Shown piece after piece: positions 1-12,773 of a stretch of 64,000 nt of DNA. Position numbers and translations under genes: made by a program. The number at the start of each line of letters is the position of its first letter. Position 1 is the stretch's first letter. The stretch is taken from NCBI GenBank assembly GCA_014281115.1, contig JACONQ010000018.1, forward strand, positions 1,364,001-1,428,000, given 5' to 3'. The stretch is from Laburnicola sp. R22_1 (lineage: Eukaryota > Ascomycota > Dothideomycetes > Pleosporales > Didymosphaeriaceae). The notes below the pieces were generated by a model, which saw only the letters and a program-made list of their open reading frames with translations, searched no databases and was not told where the DNA came from.

Positions 1-2
1 AC

Positions 3-551
3 TCAGAACCCACGCTTAGCCCTCTTTCCCATCGCGCCTCTTTCTCCGCCTACCCCAAACGGCGCCCCAGCCACCCCCTCCGCCAGAACCCGAACATCGA
101 CTTCCTCTCCTTTGGCCCCGACCCTCCCGCAAATTACGCCATGCCCCACCATGCCATCAGTAAATCCGACGTGTCGCCATCAGACTGGGAACGCCTCCTC
201 TCCTCGCTCGACAACGGCCAAACCAACATCTACGACTCGATCTACGGCGGCCCACCCGCAGACGCCCTACTCGACGGCATGCCGCTATCAGCAGGCACCG
301 AGGCCACCCTCGCATGGTCGCCCCACGCATGGAATTGGGAGAGTTACAACGAGCAAGCGCCTCCGCCGCAGAGCGTGCTGAGCTTCAGCGACGAGAGTCT
401 GACGAGCGGCGAGGAGTTCGCCAATTCGGTCGGCGATTACGGATCGACGCCTAGCAGTGAGAAGATTTACCAGGGGATCATGATTCCGGATTTGAGTGGG
501 CAGAGTGCTGGGATGGGGTTGGGGGGGTTGGATGGGAATTTTGGGTTGTGA
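3..551 (+). CDS. C-terminal part of a probable transcriptional regulator (5' end outside window)
   Basis: The frame is open from base 3 to the TGA ending at 551, giving the last 182 residues of a larger protein. The segment is rich in Ser, Pro and Gly, with acidic and aromatic patches (DWERLLSSLDNGQ, WNWESYNEQ) and a Gly/Met-rich end. This is how the activation regions of fungal Zn2Cys6 regulators often look, but no DNA-binding domain lies in the window, so the role is inferred from composition only. C-rich codon use fits a real gene and stops abruptly at the T/G-rich 3' flank. The next gene, KTI12, lies 2 kb downstream on the other strand. I do not recognise the exact family. Confidence 0.6.
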   Translation, partial: SEPTLSPLSHRASFSAYPKRRPSHPLRQNPNIDFLSFGPDPPANYAMPHHAISKSDVSPSDWERLLSSLDNGQTNIYDSIYGGPPADALLDGMPLSAGTEATLAWSPHAWNWESYNEQAPPPQSVLSFSDESLTSGEEFANSVGDYGSTPSSEKIYQGIMIPDLSGQSAGMGLGGLDGNFGL

Positions 552-2561
552 TTCTGTTTTCTTGGTTTTTGGAGGGGAGGGTGGGATTTGGGCGCGCGGG
601 GTTTTGATGGGTTATGAGGGGTTGTGTGGTGTTGGGGTGTAGGGGCTTTTTTTTGTAATTGTTTGTTGGTGGGCCGGCGGAGTGTGGATTTTTTATTTAT
701 TTATTTTTTGATGTTTTTTTTCTTCTTTTGACTTTCGCTTCTTGAGATACCAATTGCCATCACGCAAAACAGCGAGCGTGGATGTTGTTTTCAGAATTTT
801 ATGTTTTATTTTTTTATGAGGATTTTTCTTTTAGCACGGTTGAAATGAATGTGTTGGTTGTTGCGTGTTTTTACTTGTGTGTTGATGGGGATGGGGATGA
901 GATGAAATGATATGAGGAATTTTGATTTTCTTGGCTGTTTGGTTTTGTTTGATGATTATTTTAATTCTTATCTGAATATGTGGTCTTTGATATATGATAG
1001 TTGGTGTGTTTATTCTGAGAAATGCTGTTTATGCTCGATAAGCTGGGGGAGAAGGTACGTCACCGTACGTGTGTGGTGCGATGGATGTGGGATGGATGGT
1101 TGTGGAAATCGGGTTTCTTTTTCTTCCTTTTTCGAAGATTGATTGGCATTAGTATCAATTTGATGTGAACGTGAAATGCACCGGACTAGGACGTGCAGGT
1201 GTTGTGTTGGGGTTATTCAACGCAATGTAGTTTTTTATCCATCTACCCTTGTAATAGATACCTTAGATACCTATATACCTAGTACACGTACGTATGTACA
1301 CACGAAGACGCAGAAGTGTAAACATAAACACAAGCTCTCTTACATTCACACTCGTGCACGCACTTGAACATGTATGACACTGAACATTTAACCCCGAATA
1401 GTATAATTCCTCCCATCACCCTCTCTTCCTCACAAACCACGTCCGTCGTTATAGTCATCTCCCATCCCGCCCCGGCCGTCCGGCCTCGCGTCTAGTGTCT
1501 ACAATTGCAGCTGTGATCTACGAATAACTAGTGCACCGGTACCTAGCTGGAACGTAGATCTACCTAGGTTTACCTAGCACCATGGTCAGGTCATTGTCAT
1601 GCCATGTCGGATCCGATGGAACGCCGAGCGGGGCCGGGCAGGCGGGCGGTCGGTGAGATTGAGGCTGGGAGTGAGAGGGCGAGATTGGGTAGATAGCGGG
1701 GTAGGTTGGGCTGAGAGCGGGTTGGGAGTAGGAGGGTAAGAATGTGTAGATATGCGGTAGCTTGTTGTAGTGGGCATATCTAGGTGTATCTTGTGCGGTG
1801 CGCAGGTAGAAGCCTACATGTTCACGAGCAGTAGCATAAGCACATGATGAATGAAGGCCGAGCGAAAGAGCAACACATCAAGTCGAACAGAACATGAGGA
1901 TTCATTTTCTCTTCCCGGCCTCGATTCTACCGGGGTAGATAGACTCCAGCTGAGGCCCCCCGGGCCTAGGTAGTACTGTTCCTAGTACACTATCTACCCC
2001 TCAACACCACGACTCTACCCCTCCCCTCCACTCCATGATGCATTTCCAGTCGCGTCCCGCACACGCAAAGTCTGGGGTCCCCCCACAACCAAATGCAGGG
2101 ATCGCATCTATTCCTGGTGTCTGGAACACTCCTTTTTTCGGGCCATGGGACTCGCGGAGACTACCTACGTAATGGGATCGGTCCTTGCAGGTGCCACGTT
2201 GAGAGCAGAGATCAGGCGATGCGGATGAAAATAATTTTTTCTTGTAGGGCTTCGCGCGTTAATCGAGTTGAAAGCGAGCTAGTCGGGAGAAATCGGAGGA
2301 TGGTGGTTGGTCGCGAGTGATGGACTGGGTGTTCTTGAAACTGGTCGCGTGCTTCAAAACATGCTCGACACGCAACGGCCATCGTGTTCGGGTGCGCTCG
2401 GTTCGGAGAGATGGAAGAGTAGAATGGTGGTTCTATGGCCGATGGGCGTAGCGTCGGTCTAACGTATCGCGGGGTCATCCATGGATGCATGTGAGATGGG
2501 CAACAACAAGCACTTGTGAAGCCTCGGATACGCTAGAAAGGCCTTGTCGAAACTCGCAAGG
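552..2561. other. Intergenic, no gene seen
   Basis: The first 550 bases are T/G-rich 3' flank. The rest has no frame with coding character on either strand. This is the shared 3' flank of the upstream regulator and KTI12, which converge here. Confidence 0.6.
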
Positions 2562-3607
2562 TTATCGCTGGAACTGGTCGTTTAGGTAGTCTACGAAAAT
2601 CTCCTTGATCCGCGACTTGGAGAAGTTGTGTTGGCGGTTCAGCGTGATGAATTGGCGGCGTATGCGCTGCAGCTGGGGGAGCGTCATTGGGGTTGCGGGC
2701 AGCTCGATGGGTTTGGAGACGTCTTGCACGGGGATTGCGCCGCCGCCTTCGCCTGGGTGGTCTTTTTGGTAGGTCATGATTTGGGCAAGGATGTCGGATG
2801 TGGTTTTGTCGAGTTCGTAGAGGTAGTTCTGCTCCGTCGCTGGTTTCTAGGGGTCGTCAATATGCGAATTTGGACATGGCAGAGAGAGAGAAAGAGACAT
2901 ACCAACACAGTCGCCTGGTTCGGTCGCACAACTTTCGCTTTCCCATCACTGCCAACGAGAGCTTCCCATATCTGGTCGAACGGTGGTGTCTCGTCCTCGT
3001 CGAGCACGGTGAACAGAGGGCTGTCCCACCTGGCCATACCGTTTGGCTCCTCATACCTGAAGATCAGATTCTCAAAGTCCGTCTCTTCGTATCCTCCATC
3101 TTGCTCCTTGTCTGCAAGAAGTTTCTTGTTGATTTCACGGCATTTCTCAGCTGGCGTTCCTATGTGCACCTCTTGGACTATCAGCAGTCTAGCACGAGCT
3201 TTGGGAATGGAATACTGACCACGCAGCTCGTAGTCTGAACGGCCTTGGCCTCGCAGTTGAGCTGGTACCGGAAGCCTTTGATATAATTCAGGCCGTCTGC
3301 GATCACGATGTCGTCGCGGGAGAGCACTCTCTTCACGGCAGAATACTCTTCCGCCCGGGCATCTTTCTCGGCCTTAGCCGTGTGATAGACAGAGCGCGTC
3401 AGGCCAAGAGACTGATCGTTGACGAGGTGGACCTTCAGTCTGCTGGACCGCGCTTGGGCGCTCTCGCTGGCGATCTTCGACTCGAAGAAGTCTTTTAGCT
3501 GGAGGGCACGCGTCGTCTTGCCCGCCGACGGGTACCCCGAGATGAGCACAAGCTGCACGGATATCAGTCTTCTACATCGAACACCGATGCGCAGAACTCA
3601 CGGGCAT
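2562..3607 (-). CDS. KTI12: Kti12, Elongator-associated P-loop protein
   Basis: Four exons: 3602-3607 (ATGCCC only), 3220-3552, 2903-3169 and 2562-2846, with introns of 49, 50 and 56 bases, all GT..AG and in phase; 296 residues. The mini-exon supplies Met-Pro before LVLISGYPSAGKTT, the Kti12 P-loop at about residues 3-16. Further family signatures are VNDQSLGLTR, IADGLNYIKGFRYQL, HIGTPAEKC, the FDQIWEAL stretch and the C-terminal LPQLQRIRRQFITLN. In yeast, Kti12 binds Elongator and is needed for wobble-uridine modification of tRNAs. Length matches fungal homologues. It is divergent from the small gene at 4158, with a 550-base shared promoter. Without the mini-exon the protein would lack an ATG, which supports the splice model. 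Confidence 0.93.
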
Positions 3608-4157
3608 GTTGGCGCTGTTGGTCCAGTGACTCTGGTCTGCGAGAGATCTGTCTTTGGCAATTTTGGTGTTAGGCTGGGTGCCTCGAGACGACGCCTGCGC
3701 AGTGCTGCCGGAAAATAATTAGCCGTAGCCAGCAGCTAGGCACTCTAGGGTATGATAGGCGTGTCGGTTGTCGGTAGGGGTGGAGCGCTGCTGTGACGCT
3801 GCAGGGTGTGAACAACAATTCATGCGGGCCTGGCTGCCTCGGTCCATGAGCAAGACATGTCCGCCGCAATCTGCCCTCTTCCTCCTGCACGCGCGTCTGG
3901 CCAGCTGTTTCTCCGCATATTGCCCCTGCAGCCTGCTTGTTACTGTGCCGTCGGCATCGTTGATTTGGCAATCTACGTGGTCGCTCGCTACCGCTGTCGC
4001 TCTCCGCTTCGAGACCCGTGCCGCGACTGTATCTGTACCGAACGCCCGCCTATATTACCTTGTGGACCAAGTACAGGTACCTTGGCCGAATCCCACACTT
4101 CCTCTGGACACCTCGCTCCCACGTCGACACTGTCAGAAAGAAGAAAAACCAGGCACA
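3608..4157. promoter_or_regulatory. Divergent intergenic region between KTI12 and the 4158 gene
   Basis: A 550-base stretch between two outward-reading starts. It is C-rich on the + strand, as expected for a fungal bidirectional promoter with 5' leaders. No specific operator motif could be assigned. Confidence 0.45.
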
Positions 4158-4574
4158 ATGTCGACAGCACCCCGCCGCCCAACCCCGCCGCGACCGGCCT
4201 TTGCTGCCCTGCAGTCCCCAGCCAACAGCTCCCAAGATGCGTCCAACTTCCAGAGCTACAGCAGCAGCACACACCTCGCAGCGCCGTCTCCTGCGTCCTC
4301 GGCGCCGACCCCCTCACCCTCGACCGCACGCGCTCCGCAAGACTTCTTCGGCGCCTTGGACAGCCAACAGCAGCGGCAACACCAACAGGGCCAGCAGCAA
4401 ATGCCGCCCATGCAACGATACCCCAGCTTTGAGTATCAGCCCAATAGAGAGGGCGCGGGCAGGACAGCGACCGAGACGACGAACTACCTGAACCAGGCCG
4501 CACTGTTGGCAGAGGCTGCAAAGAGGGCGCAGATGGCCGTCGTCATGCGCGATCTGGACAGCATGGAGCTATAG
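4158..4574 (+). CDS. Small Ser/Pro/Gln-rich protein, function unknown
   Basis: Single exon, 138 residues, starting at an ATG with an A at -3 (cacaATGtc). An in-frame ATG lies further upstream at 3768, but the region before 4158 reads like leader and intron-type sequence, so 4158 is preferred. The N-terminal two thirds are low complexity (Pro, Ser, Ala, then a Gln-rich run around residues 74-86). The last 40 residues are ordered-looking, with an Ala-rich helix, LNQAALLAEAAKRAQMAVV, followed by an acidic end. There is no signal peptide or membrane segment. I do not recognise the family. Its only context clue is divergence from KTI12. Confidence 0.6.
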   Translation: MSTAPRRPTPPRPAFAALQSPANSSQDASNFQSYSSSTHLAAPSPASSAPTPSPSTARAPQDFFGALDSQQQRQHQQGQQQMPPMQRYPSFEYQPNREGAGRTATETTNYLNQAALLAEAAKRAQMAVVMRDLDSMEL

Positions 4575-7500
4575 ATACAGGCACGGAATGTCTCGGGCAT
4601 ACGCAGGCAGATAATCAGGAGGTGCTCCTATCGTGCAGAATTGCTGCTGGCAGACGGTCAACACTCGGCATACCTTTCGAAAAGCTCTTGGTCCGCTCTC
4701 AGCATTCCCGAATTTTCTCTAGAATTCTTTTCGTCATCGTACAAAAGGAACAGTTCGCCACAGGAAGAGAGTCGCCAGGTCTTCGGACCACTTACTGCCC
4801 GGAGCACACCTTCGAGCTGTCTTACCTTGATACCCCAGTGATGCCCTCCATATTCATTGCACATACTTCCGTATCACCTTTCCTCAGCAACAGCATGCCT
4901 CAGCTCCCGGCGTCACACCCGTTGCAGCATTTCCTAGCATCGGCGTTTGCACCATGTTCGATATCCCTTTGCGCTAAGAGTTTTAATGGTCCACGAGTAT
5001 ACATCTACCCCTTTCAAGTTTTTCATCGGGGTGTCTTTCACAGGGTTACAACATGAGTTAACAAGAGATGGGCAGGCTCAGAAGAATGAGCCGTGTAATG
5101 ATAGGACATGGCGAGTAGAACAATACAAATATAGGAAAATATTGCATATTCGAATACGAACACGTCGACGCGAGACGTGGTTCCGTGTATGCAGGGCGCG
5201 TCGCGGCGTCGCCTCGCTCGCGCTGTCATGTGCCTTCACCGCCTCTTACGTCCCTTCCTGCTATTCGTCCCCCACCCACTCGCCTCTTCCTGTCCGTTCG
5301 TCCCGTCAGTCCAAACTCGTCTTGTCAACACACGTGAAGCCCCCCACGAGCGGCTTGGAACCGCAAGTCTCCCCGATATCCGCTCACCTATTATCTCTCC
5401 ACACCGTCCTACGCCCCAGTCCAAACAAGCAAGTCCGCCTGTCACCCCACGCCATCCCACGCTATCCACTCTCCAGCGACTATCCTACCCGACCACACAC
5501 ACCCCCACCCCGCGCCCGCTAACGTGCTCTCTAGATCTCACGCACAAGCGGAAAGGGCGTTATTCACAAGGCGCTCCTACTGATTTCCTCTACGCGCCAT
5601 ATCCGCACACTATCTCGTATACGCCCACCCACCCAGGGAATGAACCAACCCGCGCAGGAGGAAATTTCCTGTCCACCACCCGATGCCGCACCAAGCTATA
5701 CGCGATACGTCAGGGTGCGTGCATGCATGAACGAGTCCTAATACTGTTGCATACGCCGTACGGCGTACCGCTTACGGCGGGATATGTATGTGCATTCGAG
5801 AGCGGGTCTGCGTGCGTGGGATGAGCGCATGTAGATATGCGCACCTGCAGGTAGATGGATGTGCCTGAGAACTTGGAAGGGGGGACGTGCGGTGGGATAG
5901 ACAAATGAACGGGTAAGACCTGTAGCCGGGAAGGAAAGAAGCGCGGACATGTGCATATCTGCATGCATCCGTGTGGCGCGGGGAATGAGGGACCTCGATG
6001 AGTAGAGGGGACGGGACGGGACGGGACTGGACTGGGTTTGTCTGGTTCGGTGTCCGGTGAGGGAGTGGGGAGCGAGGGGGAGGGGAGGGGATGGCGTGAT
6101 AGCTGCATGGATGGACTTTGTTGACCTAGGGCTTTTAGACTTGTGTGAGTCGTTTACGAGGGTGGGGGTGTTGTAGTAGGCCGTTGTTTTATATTGGCAG
6201 GGCGAAGGGTGGGACGAAGGGTAGTGAGGCTCTTTGATGGAGGGAGGGGATTGCGAAGTGTGTTGATAATTCTATGTTGGCCGGGTTGGAAAGATTGGTG
6301 AAATGGCTGGGTTTGTGGAGAGGATTGGATTTAAGACGTAGACGTGAGATTATAATAGTGCTATAGTGAACACTCTGTGCAAGTCCTGATTATTGCTGAA
6401 GCGGATAACAAAACATAACCAAACAATCCAAACTTCATCGATAAATCGATTAATTCCGATCTTTGAACCTCCGCTTCTTCCTAAGATATACCATATTACT
6501 GTTCAAACAGCCACCTACCTACTAGTACAAAGCACCCCAACCCAACCAAAAAACTGAACAAATCACCACTTTCATCTACCACCAGCACCCACATTCCCAT
6601 ATCCCGTCTCGCACACGCATTTGATTCCACTCTAGCCTCCGTCATCAGCATCAGCATCAGCATCGCCACCTGACCGACAAATGCACCGTCACACCCCCTT
6701 TCCTAGAGAGCTAAATGATTACAACGCCGTTGCTGATGCCAGCCATCTATCCATCCCCAGCACCAGCACTAGGACCAGCACAGTCTCAAAACATCAGCAA
6801 AGCCAAGGATCCACGCATACGATGCAATGCGTTGATGTAGTAAGCGTACGCCCGGTCAAATAATTCGACCAATGGTAATAGGCAGATGTTATAATGGGAG
6901 TCTGCACATGCATGGATGGATGGATGGACGGATGGTGGGAGCTAATACTGTGATAGAAGCTGTGTGTGCGATATTGTCAACAGGGCTATGATCAAGAAGA
7001 CCTCGCGCACTCTCGGTACACGGTAGTCAACAAGGCTTAGATGCGGATTTGACGCTTTGGGATGGAACTCAGGGGAGCTGAGAATGGAAAGCGCAAGAAG
7101 TAGTAGTGAGTTAGACTACCTAGAGCCGAACGAAATGTGCGGGGTTTTCTTCACCGGTTCTGTTCTTACTTACCCAGTTGGTCGATTAGTCCAGTCCGTT
7201 ATACAAGGAAGGTGTGTGTAGTTGCACAAACTCCATCCTGCACTCAATTTTGATGATCACAACTTCAACACCGCAGACTTCCTACTACAAAGATCCCCCT
7301 CATGAAATCCAATTCAAAACAGAACCATAACTACGATCCAAGAATCGCGATGCAGCAAGGCAGAAGGCCACGCGATGCAATTCAGACTAGATAGTTGCCT
7401 AGGTGCGACAATAAAAAAACGCGTGGTCCGCGAACCAACGTCCGCCTTCTTTCCAGCGGCTCCGCAACGCCCACCCACCACCGCTCGCTCGACCCGACCG

Positions 7501-7602
7501 GTGTGCCCGCCCGAAACGAGGAAGGAAAAACAATACATTCTAAAAGAAAAAAGCGAAAACAACGAAAGAACGAAAGAAAGAAAGGGGAAAAACCTCATAG
7601 CA
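4575..7602. other. Three-kilobase gene-poor stretch
   Basis: Several frames of 60-215 codons are open here on both strands, but none has a domain, a good start context or consistent codon use. 5200-5700 is pyrimidine-rich, 6643-6664 holds a CATCAG microsatellite and 7480-7600 is A-rich. I see no gene. Confidence 0.5.
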
Positions 7603-9524
7603 TCAACGACACACGCGCCTCCTACAAGCACCGGGAACCCACCTCCAAACCTCAGGATCAAACCCCTCCCCGGCTTCCTCGCTCCCACCTGCTACCACCC
7701 CTCCAGCCGGCACCGCCCCCCGCTGAAACCCCACCAAGACAATGACGCCCAATGCGTTGTCATCGCCCGGCCCAAACGACCTCCCCGGACGAATCATATA
7801 CACCAAGCTCCGCTCATCGAGCACGCCGGTGAAGAAACGGGTAGAAGCCGGGCCCTCAGGCAAATCAGGGTTTAGAATGCTATGTAGGCGGCTAGCGCAG
7901 GCGCATTGGGAGGCCGGCGGGGGCCACATGGTGGTTGGGGAGTGGCGGTAGGGGACGTCGGAGGGGAAGGCCGGGGGCACAAGCAGGTGAGGCTTTGGCA
8001 TTGTTTTTTGGAGAGAAGCCCAGTGGGGGGAGGCGGGGCGGCGGGAGCCGATGCGGAGTCTTAGGCAGGGGGGGGAGGGGCTGGGACTGGGGGAGGGGCA
8101 GCAGCGGTCGTCTTCGACGAGGTCGAGGAAGGAGGCGCACGAGTAGTTGTAGGTTCGGAGCTTGGTGCGGGCGAGGATGAAGGAGCGCGCTGGGTTGGTT
8201 TGACCGGGCGTCTCCGGGTGGAAGTTCCAGTTGTAGCGGGGTTGGGGTGGAGCGTAGTGTGGATCGTTGGACGAGTCCAGTGTAGCAACGTATGCGTCGT
8301 CGTACGGTAGCATCGGCCCAGTGGATGCTACCAGTCTTGGCGATCCTTCGGTTGGTAGTTTACATGTGTCGGGGTTCGATAGGAATTCTGAAATGTAAAA
8401 GGTGCGTACTTGGCGGCTGCAGCTTTTCTGCCACTCGCGACGCGCTTCGATAATCATAATGGCGTCTGTACTTTCATCCACTTGGAGACTCAAATCCGTC
8501 CAGGAATCGTGTATGACTCCTTCCACATGCTGGCGTCGCCATACTTTACGGTTCGACTCCAATGTCCCGGGTTCTGGGCAGGCGAGGGGAAACCGAATGC
8601 AGTGATAAAAAGACGTCCAGTCTATCTCTTCCACTTCGGCGTGTGTTTCATTGGATACGGCGTAGAAGTGGTCTTTGTGGATTTCGAACGCTATTGTCGA
8701 GCCGATATCCGTTCCGAAGAAGTCTGGTAGCTGAAGTGGGCTAGAATAAGATGATGGACAAGTGCCGTTGTTTAGAGAGATGCCTTGGATCTCCCACTCA
8801 TAGTGACCTTGGGATCCCACGGCGCTATAGGTTCCATAATAAAGATATTGGGACGTGTGGCGTGCAAAAAGCTTATAACAAGATTCGACCGGTACTGATT
8901 TGACCAATCTACCAGTATCCGGTGGGTCACGCTTGGTGCTGACCGCAAGTATGCAGCCGTTGCTCGATCGCCCGTCCCTTTTGTAATAAACAGTGACGAT
9001 GCCCTCGTTGTAATATAGTAAAGAGGTCTTGGAATCGGGAGAAAACGTTGATGACTCCGAGGATACATTGACCAGAGTCAACAGGTCGACTGTGATCTCT
9101 CCAGTGGACCCATGTGCATCCAAGACGCGGATAGTTTTCTCTTTCAAGATGCACAGCATGCCCTGTCGATAGCAGAAGTCGTTGCCCTGTCCAACAATAC
9201 GAGCTGCAAAGGGATGTGCGCCCGAAAAAGCATTTCGTCTATCTTGGATGTAGCTAAATGCTTCGCAATACGAGATATGCTGTTCTCGAGCTAGCTGTGC
9301 TTCTTTCGTATGCGGGAATTGACCCTAGCTTAGTTTAATTCTGGTTGCCAGAGTATTAGTTCTGGCTTCTATACCTCAATAGCCTTTCTGCAAACGCCGT
9401 TCTCCTGAAGCAGTGTTTTGAGTTGGCGGCATGTGAGCGCCAGGCTGACAATATCGTCGAATTCCAGATGAGACGTGACGTAGAAGAGCACGTCGAATGG
9501 GAGTCTATCCAACGTAAAAGGCAT
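7603..9524 (-). CDS. F-box domain protein
   Basis: Two exons, 9375-9524 and 7603-9294, separated by an 80-base intron (GTATAG..CACAG) in phase 0; 613 residues. Exon 1 encodes the F-box itself: FTLDRLPFDVLFYVTSHL then FDDIVSLALTCRQLKTLL, residues 3-46. The long remainder (LAREQHISYCEAF onward, with repeated beta-strand-like patterns) resembles the beta-rich C-terminal region common in expanded fungal F-box families, ending near DERSLVYMIRPGRSFGPGDD. F-box proteins link substrates to SCF ubiquitin ligases through Skp1; the substrate here is unknown. The last 40 residues (Gly/Ala/Arg-rich) look unlike the usual family end, so a small error or divergence at the 3' end is possible. Confidence 0.8.
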
Positions 9525-11119
9525 GAATTCTGAAATTCACAGTGCGGGCGGACGGCTGTCACGGAGGATTGTAAGTGGCGAAGGAGCGAATAACGGTATG
9601 TCGTAAGCAATGGAAAGAACAGGCGTTGAAGCCCAACAGAACTCGGAATCAACGAAAGGACAAGAATGATTCGAAGATACTCCTCGCGAACAATGATTGG
9701 GTGCGGTGAGGAGTAAGGCCAACCTCGCGTGTGGTCGGCTGGAAGACATGGTAATCGGGCTTTTTAACGTTCGGTATGCTTGAAAGAGCCTCATTTCCAG
9801 CTTTGGAGATCGGCGTGTCTCGGTACGTGCACCAGGATTCGACGTCGTCAGACCCATGCTAGGGGCGAGTTCCACAAGGCTGAGTATGGATGGGCCTCAT
9901 GTTGAAAATTAAGGTGCCGGTAAGGGCGATGGCTCTCTCACGGCATGTAAGGCGCGGCTTTACTTTGACCAATTGGAAGCATTACATCAACCTTGGCAAG
10001 ATTTAAAGCCCAACGACGCGAGGCATAAATAAACGTTGGTCACCCGGATTGAGTAAGTTGAGGCTGAAAATTCGTCAATTGTGTTACAAGATTGGTGCAT
10101 CCATGTGATCATTATTGTCGGGTCTCGGGAGATATTGGCTTCCCGAATCGGGATCGCGTGCGGCTCTGCGCGGGTCCCTTCACAAGTGTTGTCCCTTCTG
10201 ACCCAAGTAATCCCCGCAGAACGACCACGATCGGGCACTACTTCAATAACGGAGCGCAGCTGACATCGCTGCCAGTCTATTTAATAGTTGATTGTGTAAA
10301 GCCTCCTTCTCCGGTTCTTCGCAACGAAGCTCACATTGACTGTCTCAGCCTTGTCCATGCAAGCCAGGCAATTCACTATTTCATTCATTCATATCAGTTT
10401 ATAGTCGACCTAACCTTTTACAGATTATGAGACTTAACAGCAAGCACAACCAAGGTTCAACAGCCAAAGTACGTAAAAAAAAGGCGCGATTGGGATCAGC
10501 CACAGTGGGGAGCCGAAGAATGACGCGCTACAATCGTCAACTTCAAACTGTGCACTGCGTAAAACTCAACAAAGTACTCAACGGGTCTGCATCGAAGACC
10601 TAGGCAATTCACTAGGTATCCCGCAGCCTCGTATTGTTACCTGCACACAGCCCGTATGTTTATAGTATTTTCGGCCCCCAACGATAAACGTACATATGCA
10701 GAAATCAATGATTCCATTTCCGGAGAGCAACGCTCCTTCCATGCGGTCTCGATCTTTGTGATTTGTACCGCCCACTTCTAGCCTGTATAGCGTAGATGCA
10801 GACCTGTATTTGCTAGCCCGGTCGACGAATGGCGATGGTTGGCGGTGCCCCGCTGCAGTACCACTTGGCTAGCAGCGCATATACGTCCATGTAGTAGTGT
10901 CCTTTGGGGCGGTTCAATGATTTGTCAGTAACATGGAGGGGATAGCTAGCGTGTAGTGATGTTCCGTAGGCATGGTACACTGTGTAGTGCCTGGGGTTCG
11001 ATAATGGTGTTTGTTATGACTCGAGGTTCGATCTGAAAGCTGCGCCCGATGATGTATCTTGGGAGTAAGTACTACGCCTGAATGAACCAAACATTCGACA
11101 GCCCACAACACCATCATAG
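9525..11119. other. Intergenic, no gene seen
   Basis: This holds the promoter and leader of the F-box gene and the 3' flank of the DUF3431 gene. Only short unsupported frames occur. Confidence 0.5.
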
Positions 11120-12536
11120 TCACTCCTCGGGACCAGCTCTTCCCCGCTCTTCTTGATCCCAGCCGATATACGGCCATCCTTCCGGAAGCGTCGAAAACGG
11201 CGGAAGTGTGTATCGATCCTGGCATATTCCCTGTTCATCGCAGTCCACATTGCATAGGCTGAAAACCTTACAATAGCATTCTTCCGCAGAGGGAGAATGT
11301 ACGGGCGGGTTTCCAAAGATCACTGGAGGGGTTGTTAGCCGATGATCAAGCCAAGGGCGTCGTCGTGGCTGAGGAACGTTGCAGAAGTCGACCGGATGAC
11401 TGCACACAACCATGTGTGCTGTCCTTCAGCCTTATAAGCGGGACAAGCTCGATGGGCATCGAATAACCAGCTCTTATAGATTGATCAGGTATCAATGGCC
11501 GATCGGTGTGAGACGCCGTGAGACGGTATGGTGCCCAACACCGTCATTGACGGGAAGGAGGGGGAACGTACTGTGCCAGCTGTATTCCATGACCCGCCCC
11601 GAGATGCTGTCCGGGAGCTCTGTGTCCAGCAGCCATTTCCTATACCTGAGGTACTCGCTCTTCTTTCTCTCTCTGATCTTCTCTTTTGTAGCCGCGAACT
11701 GCGCGCAGCAGCTCACACCCACATACTCGGGGACCTCTTGCTCAGGAAACAGCACCTCGAATGCCTGCTTGTAGTGTGTCCCAGCGTGCACCCCAGCTCT
11801 ATGCTCCCCTTCTTCCGCGAGTGGTGCGATCTCGTGCGGACACCCGAGCTGCCACGTACAGCGGATGTTAACGTAGCCCTCTTGCTCTAGGTACGGCATC
11901 TGGAAACGGCGCAGCATGGGCACGCCATCGTAGTCGGGGTCGTCGTTGTGCCATTGGTAGCGATTCGAATGTAAGAAGAAGACGATATCGGGGAGGTGGT
12001 CATAGTTTTCTATGATGTAGCTGTGATGGAGTCAGCACTTGTATGCCGTTTGTGGCATGCGCTTTTCCGAGGACCCTTGTCCGGAGGATGACGGCAGCTA
12101 GGTTGCCCACTGCCCACTACCCCGTCGGGCCCACCCACCTCAAATACGCCATGCTCTCTCTCCCTTTGTTCTTCGGCACCGTCAACTTCGCCCTCCGGTC
12201 ATCAACGCTGTAAACGTTCTTCTCCCATTGCGGGAAGTATTCGTAGAGCCACGTCACGTCCTCCCATTTCAACCTCGCGACTACCACAGCAGTCCGCCGT
12301 TTGCCGCTTCCAGTATCATCATTCGATATACTCCCTGCAACCGTGGTTTTTGAAACCAAGCTCGCGGTCTCGATGCCTGCAGTCGTCGCATTCAAACCGT
12401 GCGCAATGGAAGGGCTGGTAGCTGTCGAGGGCCGTTCTGAGCGCTCCGCCTTCAGGTGTAGCACAAGCGCGACCAGAAGCCAGGTAAGAAGGGCGAGTGC
12501 TGCGTTTCGCGTCGTAAACCGCCTACGAACAGCCAT
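11120..12536 (-). CDS. DUF3431-family type II membrane protein
   Basis: Three exons: 12139-12536, 11572-12020 and 11120-11322; the introns are GT..AG and the phases match; 349 residues. Residues about 10-28 form a single hydrophobic anchor (ALALLTWLLVALVLHL) after a basic N terminus, suggesting a type II protein of the secretory pathway. The DUF3431 domain is clear: AVVVARLKWEDVTWLYEYF, SVDDRRAKLTVPKNKGRES, YIIENYDHLPDIVFFLHS, YQWHNDDP, GYVNIRCTWQLGCP, GRVMEYSWHMIFG and ECYCKVFSLC. Members are fungal and look like remote glycosyltransferases, but the reaction is unknown. A retroposon-like insert starts 52 bases upstream of the ATG and may alter its leader or promoter. Confidence 0.88.
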
Positions 12537-12577
12537 GGCTCACCTGAGGGTAATTGAACCTTGAAGAGTAGATATTT

Positions 12578-12773
12578 AAGTTGAAGCGGTTGTGGGGAGC
12601 CGACGGGATCGCAGGGTGCCAAACGGATGAGCGCTCATGAACTATTCGCTTTCACATGTATTCACATGGTATCCCACAGAGCTGGTACACAGAAAAAAAG
12701 GTTATAGCTAGATTTTCTTTTGCTATAGTATAGTTGCGGGATGCAGCTTTGTTCACAAAAAAAAGTTGAAGCG
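12578..12773 (+). mobile_element. Retroposon-like insert, copy 1, with 11-base target-site duplication
   Basis: The interval is bounded by the direct repeat AAGTTGAAGCG at 12578-12588 and 12763-12773. The insert (12589-12762) ends in TTCAC followed by an A run. Its 3' half, 12675-12764, is almost identical to 52030-52122, which lies inside a second such insert with a different flanking repeat. A-tail plus a variable-length target duplication is the mark of LINE-mediated retroposition. The 5' halves of the two copies are much less similar. No coding frame is present. Confidence 0.75.

Noticed and set aside
5177..5824. 215-codon + strand frame
   Set aside because: Pyrimidine-rich leader-like DNA with no domain, poor start context and several competing frames of similar length.
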